Positions 30,917 through 44,100 of a DNA stretch of 64,000 nucleotides are shown piece after piece (the stretch's first letter is position 1; each line of letters begins with the position of its first letter). The DNA comes from Pratylenchus scribneri. Its lineage: Eukaryota; Nematoda; Chromadorea; Rhabditida; Pratylenchidae. Where the stretch lies: contig JAQSEB010000042.1 of assembly GCA_030063045.1 (NCBI GenBank), positions 310,001-374,000 of the forward strand. Reading direction: 5' to 3'. The notes beneath the pieces were generated by a model. That model did no database searches, was not told where the DNA came from, and worked only from the letters and a program-made list of their open reading frames with translations. The position numbers were made by a program, and so were the translations under genes.

Positions 30917-33900
30917 TTGGATGCTTTTTTTCAGATGATTCGAAAATTTAGAATAATTAATAGCTGAAAATGAATTTGAATTGGATTTGTTTGATGATTA
31001 AATATGTTTTAAAATTGGATTAATTCTATAAAACCGAAACTTATATAAAATTTTTTTGAGAATAATTTTGATATAAATAATCAATATTTTTTAAAATTGA
31101 ATTTTATTAATATGCAAAAAATTCATTTAAGAATGTCCATTTTTCAACATTGAAAAATATTTGAATTTTGAGTGAATGGTTGGTAAGAAAATGAACAAAA
31201 GTTCACCAAGCATTTCTTCTTTATTATTTTCCCTTGCTAATATTTCCGAATGGCGTCGGAAAATCGCGCCGCGGACGAAGGGTAAACCAACAAGCTGCTG
31301 AAAATTGAATGTAAGAATGGAATAAATAAATCAGACAGGGATTAAATTTTCATAGTCATAGCTCATAGTCAAGTCAGTCAGAAAGAATTTGAAAAAGGAA
31401 ATGAAAGAACATTTGGATTGGATGGGCAAAAACGGCGCACATAGGGCACAGCAGCAGCAGCAGCAGTGCAGAGGTGTGAAAAAGTCGCTTCCTTCCCTTG
31501 ACCGCCATCCACTATGACATTTTTTAAAATGTTCATCATCATTCATCATCAATTTTTATGTTGTGTTATTTAAAAATCGATTATTGATTATTCAATGAAA
31601 TGCATACTACTTATTTATTTCTTTGCCAATATTAGGAAATATTTACATAATTTATCGGATAAAATAATTGAAAATGCATAAAAACCTATTCAGTAAATTA
31701 AATACTTCAATATTAAAAATTGGAATTTTATTTATTTTCGCATCTGTGTATCAATAAATAGGCAAATTTTCTGGAAGTCTTAAAAAACAAAAATTCACTT
31801 TTAATTTTCTCAAAATTAGTATGTATAAGTATACCATTTTTCTATTTTGTATTTTTTATTAAATTTATAAAGCACTAAGTTTCTTTATAGAGTTCTACAA
31901 ATGGAGTGAATTTTAATATTTCTATAAAAAAAATCTTGCAATAATTAATGAGTGATTTTGAAAACAAATTTAATTCAATCCATGAAAAGAAAGAATTCAA
32001 ATTAAGATAATACACTAACGATCTCTATGTTCTATCAGGAATTTTTAAAGAATGGTCATTAAAAATTAAAATATAAAAAATTATTTAATAAATAATAAAC
32101 AAAATTAAATGAATTGATAAAATGAAGAAAAATAAATAAATTATTGATAATATCTAATAGCTTTTTCCATTTTATTCTAATATTGTCAATTTTAACAGTC
32201 AGCTGTAGCAGGTAGCAGCCTAAATTTATTGAGAGGATATTAAAAGAAAAATGAACTACAAAATTAGCAGACATAAATCAAAACATATAAATTCAATTTT
32301 AATTATTTTGGGCTGTTTATTAAATCAAATGCTTTAAATTGTTTTGTTTTTAATGAATTATTAAACTTAAAAGACGATGTTAATTAAATTAATGAGTCGG
32401 TTCGCAACTTTTGTGGTTTTCATTTTCACTTTCACGGTTCATTACCACAAAGAAAGCGATCGTAATTGGAAGAGGAAAAGGAAGGAAATGATCCATTTTC
32501 TCTTATGCTGTAATTTATATTTTATAAACTCCTCTGCTGTTGGTGTAATTTTTCCAAGAATTAGTTTCTCAGAAAATATTATTTCCTTCACCATAAATTT
32601 TCGATTTTTTGGCGGCTTTCCAAAAAAATATTTTTTAGATAATTTTTTTAATTTCAAAATAAATTTTTTAAAACTCATTTTTGATAAAAAAAAATTTATT
32701 GACCTTTTTTCCATTAGCTTCTTTTTTCCCTGCAAATTTATTAAGAACAAATTCCAAAAATGTTCATTAATTAATTATTCCTCCTTTTATTTCCATAAAT
32801 TCGCTTTTCACATTTCCTTTCATTCATTTTCAGCCTTTTGGGAATTCATCAAAAAATATTCCTTCATTATTTTTTACATTTTTCCAGAATCTTTGGCCCT
32901 TTTCAAAGAACTGAAAAGGGACTTAAATTTGTATTAAAAATTCAAAAAAAACATTTAAAAAAATTTTAAAAAATTATCAAAAAATTTTAATAAACAACAA
33001 AAACAGTATTAGATTTTATTTAAAAAATTGTTAAAAAAACTAGCAGCAGAAAGTAGTTTATTTAATAAGAAAAAATTGTTTAAATTGACCATATTAAAAA
33101 TAAGGAAATTTTTTGAATTTTTTCCAATTCTGTACTAGAAATGAATTAAAATGGCACCAAAAAAATTAGTACAATATTTTCCTGAGGGAAATTTGACAAT
33201 TCCTAGTCTGCCTTTAGCCGAAGGGTCTAACCGACTTAATTCATTTAATCCCCCATTCTATTTGGCATTCATCATTTTGTGCCCCCATTTTGAATGGGAA
33301 ATGCACAATTAGAAATGGCTGCTGGACAAAAAACAGAGAGAATATTTTTGCTGAACGGCGGGGACCGTTTTTTACGATTCCTTTGTCTCTGCTATGGCTA
33401 AAAATGGGATGGGCTTAAATTGGTTGCAAAGGGGTGGCTAAATTTGGTAACATACTATATAAATTATTTTATTAAGATGGGGAATTGAAACAGAGTTCAT
33501 TCTTCAGTCCTATCAAATTAGTATATTTTATCAGAATTAAATGAAAGATTATTTCCATATGAAATTAAATATTTAATTTATTTATTAATAAATTTTATTT
33601 TTATTGCTATTATTTACAAGTAGAAATAATTCTTTTAAAATTATTATAATTAAATTTACTATAAAAATTATTTTGAAATCTTTACGATTTTATTTTTTTT
33701 TAATTTAGAAAATCTGGCATTTTGAATATAATAAAGAGTTTTCCTTCTCCAATTTTTCCTGCAAAATTGCCCCCGTCCTCATCACATTTCTACAAATATA
33801 TTGTATTGAGTTGATGAGAAGGATAACGGCATTTCCATTCCCGCTCCCGCAAACATCATCCCACATTGATGATGCACACAAATAAACACATTAATAATTT

Positions 33901-36900
33901 GCATAAAACAGCAGCAGGAGGGTTGGATGTTCATTTGAGCAAATTTATGTGTGAGTGTGGGCAATGCGGGAAGTCGGCTGTGATAAACCCCGATCACAGC
34001 GGCGGGACATGGGTCGAGACTCGAGATTCGAGAGAGAATCATAGAACATAGAATAAGAAGGAGGGTCTATTTTGAATATTTTATGGGCAAATTATCCCCT
34101 CTTGACCGTCTACTTTCTCCCCAAGGGGAGGGTGGGAATGGGGTAGGAACACCGGTAGAATGGAGATTCATCTTCAGAGCCGCTCCATTGGACGGAGAGG
34201 GGATCATCGCGTGTGTTTGGGGGAACCCGCCGTGAGACATAAATGAGAATTGGAGGAAGGAAGTACATTGCGGGCAAATATAAACATTTCATCTTTAAAG
34301 TATTGTAGCGCAAATAACGGAAGGAAATGTTTGATGGCACTTCCGCAATACCTTTTTCAAATATTTTCTTGCTAAAAATGGAAATCTGCGCGATTATTTT
34401 AAGTTATCGAGATAAATCCATTCTCATCAAGGATTTCGTTTTGGAGAATTTATTCTAGTTAAATTTGAATTTAATCCACTCCAATCCAAACTGTGATAAT
34501 TTTATTTTTAATTATTTCACTTTCCCTTCTTTTATTTATCTAATTTTTAGAACATATTGGATGCTAGTCTATGTATTCAAAATTTTAATTTTAAAAATAA
34601 TTTCGTAAATTAAACAATAGATAGAATTTAAATTAGTCGAAATCACTCTTCTATGATTTAATTGAACATTTTTTTGGCATAGCTGTATTAAATTATTCTG
34701 TATTGTTATTCCCCAATAAAATAAATGATTTCAAGTTTGAACATTTTTAAAAGCAAAAAAAATTATTTAAAATAATTTTTAATGAATATTTTTATAAATA
34801 ATTCAATTAATAATTTTTAGTTCATAATTAATTAATTTTTTATTAATACAATTTAATTTATTCCGCTAAAAATTCCAAATTTCCATCATATTTCTACCCT
34901 TCTATTTTCCCAATCTTTGCGCAAAATTTCCCTATTTTTGCACAAAAAATCTTCACAAATGTGGCATTTCCCTCTAAAAATATAAACTGCGACTCAAATT
35001 TGAGCAGCTGCTTCCCGAATATAAAAATCCGCTTTATTTGCGCTGATTATGAGAATGGATGTGGATGGTCATTCGTGCCAGCCTCCTCTGCCCCTGACGA
35101 TCCAAACACAGGTGTTTTTTTTTTGATTTGAACCAGTCAGAGCTATATATTTCCCTTTCGTCCATTTATGTGCCTTTGCCCATTTTATAATCGACCATCC
35201 ATTTCCCCTTTTACCCCCTTCGGCGAGCTTTCAATTCCCATCCGCCGCCGTTTAGCGCGCACCAAAAAAATGTGGTTAACGGGCAAAAATGAGAGGGAAA
35301 ATAAATGTACGGATGTGCAAATGGGCGACCCGTTCAATTTTGCGTTTTTGGCAGCCACATAATTTTTACATCGGCCAATTCCTCTTCCTCCGATGACAGA
35401 GATGATTTAATATAGTACCACCGATTGAATGGTTGGGTCATTTTTGGCCCAGACCAACAAGGGAACAACCAATTCGGGAATGGAATATGCTGCTATTTTA
35501 AAGCTCCTATAGTCCTCTAAAAATTAATTTTAATAATTTTTTTTATAAACTACAACAATTTCTGAAACATATTTTTCCTCAAAAATTCGGGTTCATTAAA
35601 CTCAAAAAGCCTAAATTTCATCAAATTAAAAAAATCCGAATTGTAAAGGACACTTTAGGCTTTCCATTTTTCTCTCTTTTTTGCATTTTTCACTTTTAAA
35701 AAAATAAAGATTAATTAAAGTAAAAATTAGAAATAATTGATGCAGAAAACTACCACCAAAAATATTTTAAACATATTCTAATTATCCCAATTCACAATGA
35801 ATGACCCCCAAGCAAAAATTAGACCTTCCCCAGGCAAATGACCCCTTTTTATCATTTTCATAGCCGCCTCTTTTATATGGAAATGGAAATTAGAACAAAA
35901 AGTGAAAGGGTGAATATTTTTGACCCAAGCCAAAAATGCGCATATCTATTCATCCATTTTTTGAGGTTGGAATTGGGAATCGGAATTCCCTTTCAAAAAT
36001 GGAATTATGTTAACCCATCATCCATTCAATTCAATTCACAAGTCACATCACAAGCCAAAGTTAGCCGGAACAAATTGATGCGCGATTATTTTGTTAATTT
36101 TCCCATCATGTGAATTTTTTTATAAATCATTTTTCCTTTTTATTTGACCAAATTTTGAATATCATCATATAATTTTTTTGTCAATTTTTTTCACTTAAAT
36201 TAGGCCTCCATTTTGTTATCAACTAAACAGCAGAATGTGTCTCAATTCTCAAATAAGGCGATAATACATTTTAATAAGTTTTATCAATTAACAATTACAA
36301 TTTCCCTAGAGCAAAGATTGATTCAATAATTGGGAAAAGATAAAAATGAATTGATGACCCAGCAATTCCTCTGTATCAAAGGAGGGAAATAAGAATAAGC
36401 AAAATTTTTGCATTGAATTAGGAATTGCACTCATTTCTTTCGGAAATACACGAAAAATTCACCTCAAAAATTGAGAATTTTAAGGGAAATCCAAGCGAAG
36501 GATTTTTGTGGACTTTAATAATTTGGAGATCCTTTGGGGCTCTGAATGAATTTTCAGGAAGTCTTGGGGCATAAATCAAAGGCGCACAAATTTTCTAAAA
36601 TCTAAATTACCCAATTTTAAGCCGTTTATCAAAATTTTTGTTTCAATAAAATCAATAAAAATTATAATTAAATTTTTATTATTTTTATTCACATCAAAAT
36701 TTCCATTTTGAATGAATTTGCAAATTTCCATTAATTTTCCAATATTTCTTAAGCTGTCCATTTCCCCCATATTCAAAATGTGCGCGAACATTTTCCGCCC
36801 AATTTGTTTCCCACACACAATGAATGCCGTCCATTTCCATTATTCGGTCCATTATCGCGCGGCCATCCTCATCAGCAAAATTTTGTGGCGATGACCCTCA

Positions 36901-39900
36901 AAACACCCCAAAATGGACTTTCACAAGGCATCCACGGATTATCCCCCCCCCCAACCCATTTAAGCCCCTTTATTCCCAGCAAAACCCCATCATTCATTTT
37001 CATTTGTATTTTCTTTTTGTTTGTCCATTTTTCTAATGCGCACCACCATTGGACCATTTCTTTCCCAAAAATTTAGTGCCATTTTTCCGTGGAATATTCC
37101 CACGGCCAATTAGGATTATCCTCAAAAAATAATAAAAAATATAAATAAATATTTTAAATAATTATTCTTAAATATTTTTATTTATTAATTAATAATTATT
37201 AATTAATTTATTTTTATTGATTTTAAAGTAAATTAAAATCAATTAATTAATTTATAAATAATTAATTTAAAAATTAATTCTATTTTTTCCTATATCTTTA
37301 TTTAATTAAAATTCAAAAATATAATATTTTTAAATTATTTGGCAGATTTTATTTTGATACATTTTTGATTTTTTCCAATTATTTTCAAATTTAAAATTTT
37401 TTTTTAATTAAAATAATTTAAAGCTTAAATTTATCCTCTTAAAATATCAATTTTTAAACTTTAATCTCTTTTATCCTATTTTTTCGGCCATTGACCAAAT
37501 TTCTTTTCTATTCTTTTTCGGATAGACCTCACAATGAAATTAGGCCAATTTACCGAATGGCCAAATTCCATTCTGTCTGCCTCAAGGAATGGACCCATCC
37601 TACCCTCTTTTTTTATTAAATTTTTTAAAAGAATTTTCCGAAAATGAACAAAAATTGGTCAACATTTTTTCGAACCCATAAGATATTTTTAGCTGTAACA
37701 TTTTTGCCTAGATTTAATGAAATCTACTCACCCGAATTTTAATTTTACCCAATTCAATTTTTTAAATTAAAGAATATTTTTCTAGTCTGATAAATTAAGA
37801 ATTAGTAAGGTTAATTGGAAAATGTCAAAAAATATATTACCGAAAAAGCGGTAATATAAGTCAAATTAAGGCAGTTTTCATTTTTTGGCCAGAATTTTTC
37901 TGGCCCATTATTTTTTGATGGATCAATTATTTTAACAGCAAATTGTCTAAGAACTCGAAATTCAATAAACAAAATTTGGATTTCTTCTAATATATTTCAG
38001 TTTTAAAAATCACCCATAATTTTTCTCTTTTTTCCTCCCTCTAAAATCTCATTCGATCATCAATCTATTCCTCACATGCACATTATATTCAATGCTGGGC
38101 CAACACAATGCACATACACGAGGTTTTGGAAAAAGCGGACATTTGTTAAAGCTTAAAGTGGACTCTGCTCGGCTTTTCCTTCCTCCTTTCTTCCCCATCC
38201 AAACAAAAAGTAGCCATTGGCTGGCTTTTCCCCCTCAATTTTATCTCTTCAAAAGCACAAATTACCCCGTCCAACATTTTCTTCGGCGGATTACTTCCTC
38301 CCTTCGTCTTGGCCATTTTCACCGTCCATTTTTCATTTTGATCCACTTTTCGCCTTCCAATTTTCCAATCATCGTCAATTTTCTAGGCTTTTCCTCGTCC
38401 TTCACCATTTTTTTGCCCATTCCCCTTTGGAGTTTGGACTTATCGGTCTTTCCTCCTTCTGCTCTGTTGAAAGGGGCAGCAGACAAGGCTAATCGAACAA
38501 AAAAAAGCACAGCTCAATTTGTTCAATGTGCGGACCTTTAATCATTGGCTTTTTGTTGGGGTTGCCTATTGGCCAACAATCAATTTGTTTCGCACATTTC
38601 CTTCCCCTTTTATCCGCCAATCGACCGAATTGAATATTTTTTCTGTTACAAAGTGCATTTCCTCCTACATTTCTTCCACTTGCAAAAAATTGTTGCGAAT
38701 TTTTTCGCGCACTTTTTTATTATTTAATATGTTAAATTTTATTATTATTGATTTAAAATAATCAAAAGAATTTAAAATAATTTCATTTTTAATTCGCTTA
38801 ATTCTTTTATGCATTCATAAAATTTCAAATAAAATTCAGCTTTTGTTTTAAAACCTTTTCATTTTGGCCAGGATATTTGGCTTTTAAAATTTCTTATAAA
38901 TTTTTTCCCTATATGAATTATATAATTTAATTTGAATCTAATTTGCGCGCACGCCTTTTTCGATTTGCATAAATTATTTTAAAAAATAGAAGCAGCAAAA
39001 CTTTTGTCCTTCAAATGCGCGGAATTATAATAAAATGCATCAAACAATGATCAAAATTTCTAATTTTAGTAGCCATAAATTTATACCATTTTTACTATTT
39101 TCATTCATGGTTGAAGAATAAATTTTAAATTCCCTTTTGCTAATAAAATTTAATAATTTCTTTTTAATTAAAAGAATTATTGATTATTTCTCGTACCTGA
39201 TAATAATCCAAATTTTGGTCAAAAAATTTACTAAAATTTAAAAAATTATATTTTTCATCCTTTCTCTTAAAAATCAATATCTATTATAAATCAATAAAAA
39301 TAGTTTGAAGGCAACATTTATCTAAACCCTCCTAAACCCTCTTTTATTTCCAATTTGAATTTGAATTCAGATTCCGCTTCCAGTATCAATATGCCCCTAA
39401 AAGGGTCTTCATTCTCCAATAGTACAATAATTCTCCCAAAGCCACAAACCAATCACAATTTTCCCTGAAGCAATATTTCCCATAATATTCCTACTTTAAT
39501 ATTCCCCCATTCGAAAGAGTGGTTTTGGTTACATATTATAAATTCCTCCCAACCAATCCGCCGTTCCTCATCCTCAATCATCGTAAACCCCGTTTTTCCC
39601 TCCCCTTTTCCTTCCAATTAATAATAAACCCTCAAGCAATTTCATTCTCCCAATAATTTTTAGCCCAAAAATTGCCAGCAGCCAAAAAGGACAAATTATT
39701 TCTTTCTCCAAGATATTTTCTTCCAAACATATTTGTTGCTGTTCACAGCTGGAAGGCTTAAAAAAAATTTTGCTGCTTGATCAGAAACAACAATAATTTC
39801 TAAATGTTCAATCAAAATCTTCAGTCAAAAACAATTCATTTTTGCATTTTTCCAAGTCCAGGATAAAAGGCGATCAGCAACGAAATTATTTTGTGAGTTA

Positions 39901-41151
39901 AATTAAAAAGTAAATGATTTTAATTTCAATGAAATACATTTTATTTTTTTGACAAATGATTTAAATTTTAAAATAAAAATTTCGCCAAATTTTCAAACCA
40001 TTACTTGGACCGTTTTTAAAATTTTTAAAATATTTTTTTTTAATTTTTAAAATTTTAAAATACATTTTCAAAAATTTTTAAAATAATTTTCAAAAATTTT
40101 TTAATTTTTTTATTTTTATAAAATTTTAAAATAATTTTTCAAAAATTTTTAAAATTATTTTTTAGTTTTTTAAATTAATTTATTCCATTTTCATTTTTGA
40201 CCTAATCATTAATCAGTTCGGCAAATATTTTACCCATTTTGCCACCCAAAAATGATCTATGAAGTCTGCAACTTTCCCATTGTTCAAAAAATACTTCTAG
40301 ACAAAAAGCCTCAATATTTCCCGAATGACTAATTTTTTTTTTAAGAAAGCCCAATTTTCAATTCGACCCAAAAGCCCGCCCAATTCACACATTCACACAC
40401 ACATTTCATTTCCATTCATTCATTCATTTGGCCCATTCAAAAAAGCGCTTCCATCCCCAAAATTTGGCCCATCGATATGGCCACTTTTTTTTGAGCTGTG
40501 CGAATCAAAAAATAAAAGCCGGGCCCACTCACAACGGTGGAGGGCTGTGAATTGAATGAGCTGAATGGATGGATGGTGTGGACTGTGGAGTGAATATGTA
40601 TTTTTTGGGGGTGGCCTTCGTTCCCATCAGCCACCCAATATTTTCCCGTCTCGCCCTTTTTGCATTTCTCTTCGGCCGATAAGCTTAATGCCCTTTTCCG
40701 CTTTCTTTACATTTTTATGAGACCGATTATTTTTGATTGAGTTCAAATGGAATTGGACAAAAAATGTTATATTTTTAATTGAAATTTTTTACATTTTGAT
40801 AAAATATTTAAGAATTTTCTATTAAATAAAAAAATGAGAAAATATTAAAAATATTTCATTTTCCCAAAATATTTTGTGTCAAAAAATAAATATTTATTAG
40901 AAAAAATATAATTAAACCTTTATAAAATTTTAGTAGTTAAATTCTTTTTCCCTTGATCACATTTTATGGCCCAAAAAATTTGATTTTTTGACATTAAAAT
41001 TTGAGTACAATTTGTAAATGAATAATCAGAAATAAAATGAAAATAAATTACCATACCATCTAAAAATTTCCTCTGAATTTTAGAATCAAAATTTTCCATG
41101 AATTTTTAAAAGAATAATTAATTAATTTTAATTTTTTATAAATTTTAGTAA
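30917..41151. other. 10-kb gene-free region upstream of the ADAMTS gene
   Basis: No exon chain was found on either strand. Visible items: a (CAG)5 run near 31450; a 186-codon AT-rich open frame at 32377-32937 (Phe, Lys and Ile rich, no motif); less AT-rich islands around 33770-34380, 35030-35400, 36780-37060, 38090-38560 and 40380-40700, several with pyrimidine-rich strands. Between the 5' end of the ubiquitin-ART gene (minus) and that of the ADAMTS gene (plus), it is a divergent promoter interval, and the islands are candidate regulatory elements. Confidence 0.5.
32377..32937 (+). CDS. Long AT-rich open frame, doubtful
   Basis: 186 codons without a stop in DNA where stops are frequent. It is rich in Phe, Ile, Lys and Ser with a hydrophobic start (FATFVVFIFTFTV). 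No family or splice context is recognised, and the opposite strand is also open over part of it. It could be an orphan gene or chance. Confidence 0.15.
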   Translation: MLIKLMSRFATFVVFIFTFTVHYHKESDRNWKRKRKEMIHFLLCCNLYFINSSAVGVIFPRISFSENIISFTINFRFFGGFPKKYFLDNFFNFKINFLKLIFDKKKFIDLFSISFFFPCKFIKNKFQKCSLINYSSFYFHKFAFHISFHSFSAFWEFIKKYSFIIFYIFPESLALFKELKRDLNLY

Positions 41152-44100
41152 ATGTGGTTATCGGCTGCCAATGGCACTGATGAACAGCCGAGCACATCCG
41201 CCCAAGAAAATGACAACAAAATTGAACAATGGTATCGCCGACAAAGGCAAATGCCCACTTCAATGCCAACATCCATGGGCAATGTTGGAAATGGGCAACA
41301 AGGAGAAGACAAAGGAATTCGACGATCCCTTTACCAATCATTGCCACTCTATTGGCAAAAAGGTAAATAATGGGAATTGTAAAAAATTTTTGAAATTTTT
41401 TTATTTTTTTTAAATTTTTTTAAATTTAGAAATTGCAAATTTTTTAAATTTTATTTTTTTGCAGGTTGGCGAACCCATGGCGGCCCCCTTTCTTCTTCTA
41501 CCGGCAATGATGACCAACAAAATGTAGGGAAGGCGGCGGCAGCCAACTCAAAGGCAAAAAGCAGCGAACATCCAAAACTACATTAATTACCAAGTAAATT
41601 AAAATTTTTAAAATTTCAGAATTATAAAAATAAATATAAGAATTATTAAATTATTTAAAATTTAAATTATGATAATATTTTAAATTTAATTAACAATTTT
41701 AGGCAAATTTTAAATTATTAAATAATTTTTAGGCCATTAAACCAGAAGAAGAGAAGAAGGCAACGTCAACCTTCGACTTCCTCTTCATCATCGGCAGCCT
41801 CCAATATTCCAGCAACTACCGATTTGGGCCATCGTCGACCACTTTTGTTTGGTCAACAATGCTCGGAGACACCACAGAAATCTCATCAAAAATACATTCC
41901 ACCAAGGAGAACTGGCAAAAAATCCGATCGAAGGGTGAGTGAAATTTTTTAATTTTTAATTTAATAAAAATAAATTCTTGATATATCCAAAATTTTTAAT
42001 ATATTTTGATATATTAAATTTTTAAATTTTTAAAAAATTTTAATGAAAAATTTTTACAAATTAATTAGATTTTTGCAAATTTTTTTAAGTGAAAAATTTT
42101 TAAAATTTAATTAAATTTTTCAATTTATTAATATTAAAAATTTTTCTCCTTTAAATTAAATAATTTTTTAAAAAATATTATTAAGGAAATTTTTGTTATA
42201 TTATTTTAAAATGTAAATTTTTTCTCCATTAAAATATAATTTAAATAAATTTTTTAATTCAAATTTTCTTATTTTTAACATTTTTAGTTCTCCAATAGCG
42301 TCGAAGGTCCTTGGCCAAAGCACCAAATTCGGCATGGCCGCCTCATTTTATTGGCATTGATCTCGGGCAGCATTCTGCTCCTTCTCATCTCCCTTTTCCT
42401 AATCATTGGCCCAGAATTCCTTTTTCCCAATCCAAATATTCGGCCCAGAATTATTGAAGAATTTGGCGAAAATTCAGGCGGAAATTCTCAACAACATTTC
42501 TTCCAAAGACTCAAAACCGCTTATTCTGGTGGGCAGTAAAATATTTTAAAAAATTAATATTCCAAAAAATGATTTTTTTAATTTTTATTATTTTTTTAAT
42601 TTTAAATTTTTAGTTTATTGAAATTTATTTTTCGTCAAAAATTCTTTTAAATCTTTTTTTTGCATTTATCATTTTTCAATTAATCTCGATTGAGATCAAT
42701 ATTCTAAATAACATTTCATTCAACCACTCAAAACCGCCTATTCTTTTCGGAATCAAAAATTTTTAAAAATTAATATTTTTTTTTATTTTTCGTTTTTTAA
42801 ATCCATTTTTCCATCTTTTTAAATGTTCTTTTTTTATATTTCCTCTTTTGTCTTTTCCATTTAACTTCCGGTCAAAATCAATAGATCGGCCCTTATAATT
42901 CAAGAAAATACTGCAAAAAAGATTGGGCGAATAGGACGATCGATTCGAAGGAAATTTTAGACAAAATATTTGATCAAAAATTATTTACTTAAGTTAATCC
43001 CCTTGAAATTTTGGTCGGTAGTGAGAAATTGATCCAGTCTGTTGGGATAATCGACCCAGTCGAATGGACAAATGGTCAAGAAAAGAACCGAGCGAAAAAG
43101 AAAAATGGCAACATTCATTTCATAGTAAACTTTGTCTCGCTTCCGCACAGAATAAGCCCAAAAGTAAAAACACAAACACTTTCGATCAATCTCCTTTCCC
43201 CGCGGGCGGTCATTCTCCCTAATCGCCTTTGGGCAGTGAGGTGGAAAATGATCCACTTAACTAGGCTTTTTACTCTTTCCTTGGCCTAATGGTCAAGAAA
43301 AGCATTGAGAGATATCTTTTCAAGTGTGGAGGGAAATCGGTAAAAGCGGATGGCAGGAAATGGGCGAAAAAATGATTGAGAAAGAGGGAAGCCGGAAGGG
43401 AGGAGAGGATGGTGGTTGGTGGGAATGGGTGGATGGAAATCGCAACATTTTTTTAGCTTAAGCACCCGGCTTTTCGGACCCTTTCGACTTGCTAAAAGAT
43501 GGCCGTGCCTGGCAATTGGCCAGAATTATTAGTCAACAAAAAATTAAAAAAAAATATAAGCGTTGTTTGTGTAAAAATAAAGAAGGGAAAATATTGGGAT
43601 TGAGAATTGAAAATTTAAAAGATTATTCCGAGGGGTCATTATTCTTTTTTTATGAGTGAATTAATTAATATTGCTTTACTGCTTTGCAAAAAATTTATTT
43701 TATTATGATTCGAAAACGTTGAAGGAAAATATTTAAACTTTGGGTTTAGGGCTCACTTTTTTGATTGCTTAACAAAAAATTCACCATGGTTTTATAGGTA
43801 CTTTTGTTTGAAAATGGTCGAAAAATTAAATTAAATTAATTATTTAATATTTAATTTTAAAGCATTTTAAGTTAGAAATAATAAATAATAATCAAATAAA
43901 ATTTTTATTAATTTTATTTCTATTTTTAATAATTCTTAATGCAATTCCATATTTAATATTTTTAATTTAATATCATTTTATTATTTCCCCATTCTTTAGA
44001 CATATTTTTTCTTTTTTTATTCATTTAAGTTTTTTTCTCCCTTTGTTTATAAAAATAGTTTATTAGTTAATGAGCCATAAATAAATGACTTATTTTTTAC

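Noticed and set aside
31331..31552. 73-codon frame with a Cys run
   Set aside because: The Cys run is the (CAG) repeat read on the other strand.
38092..38541. 149-codon open frame
   Set aside because: Pyrimidine-rich low-complexity sequence, open on both strands and in overlapping frames, with no motif.
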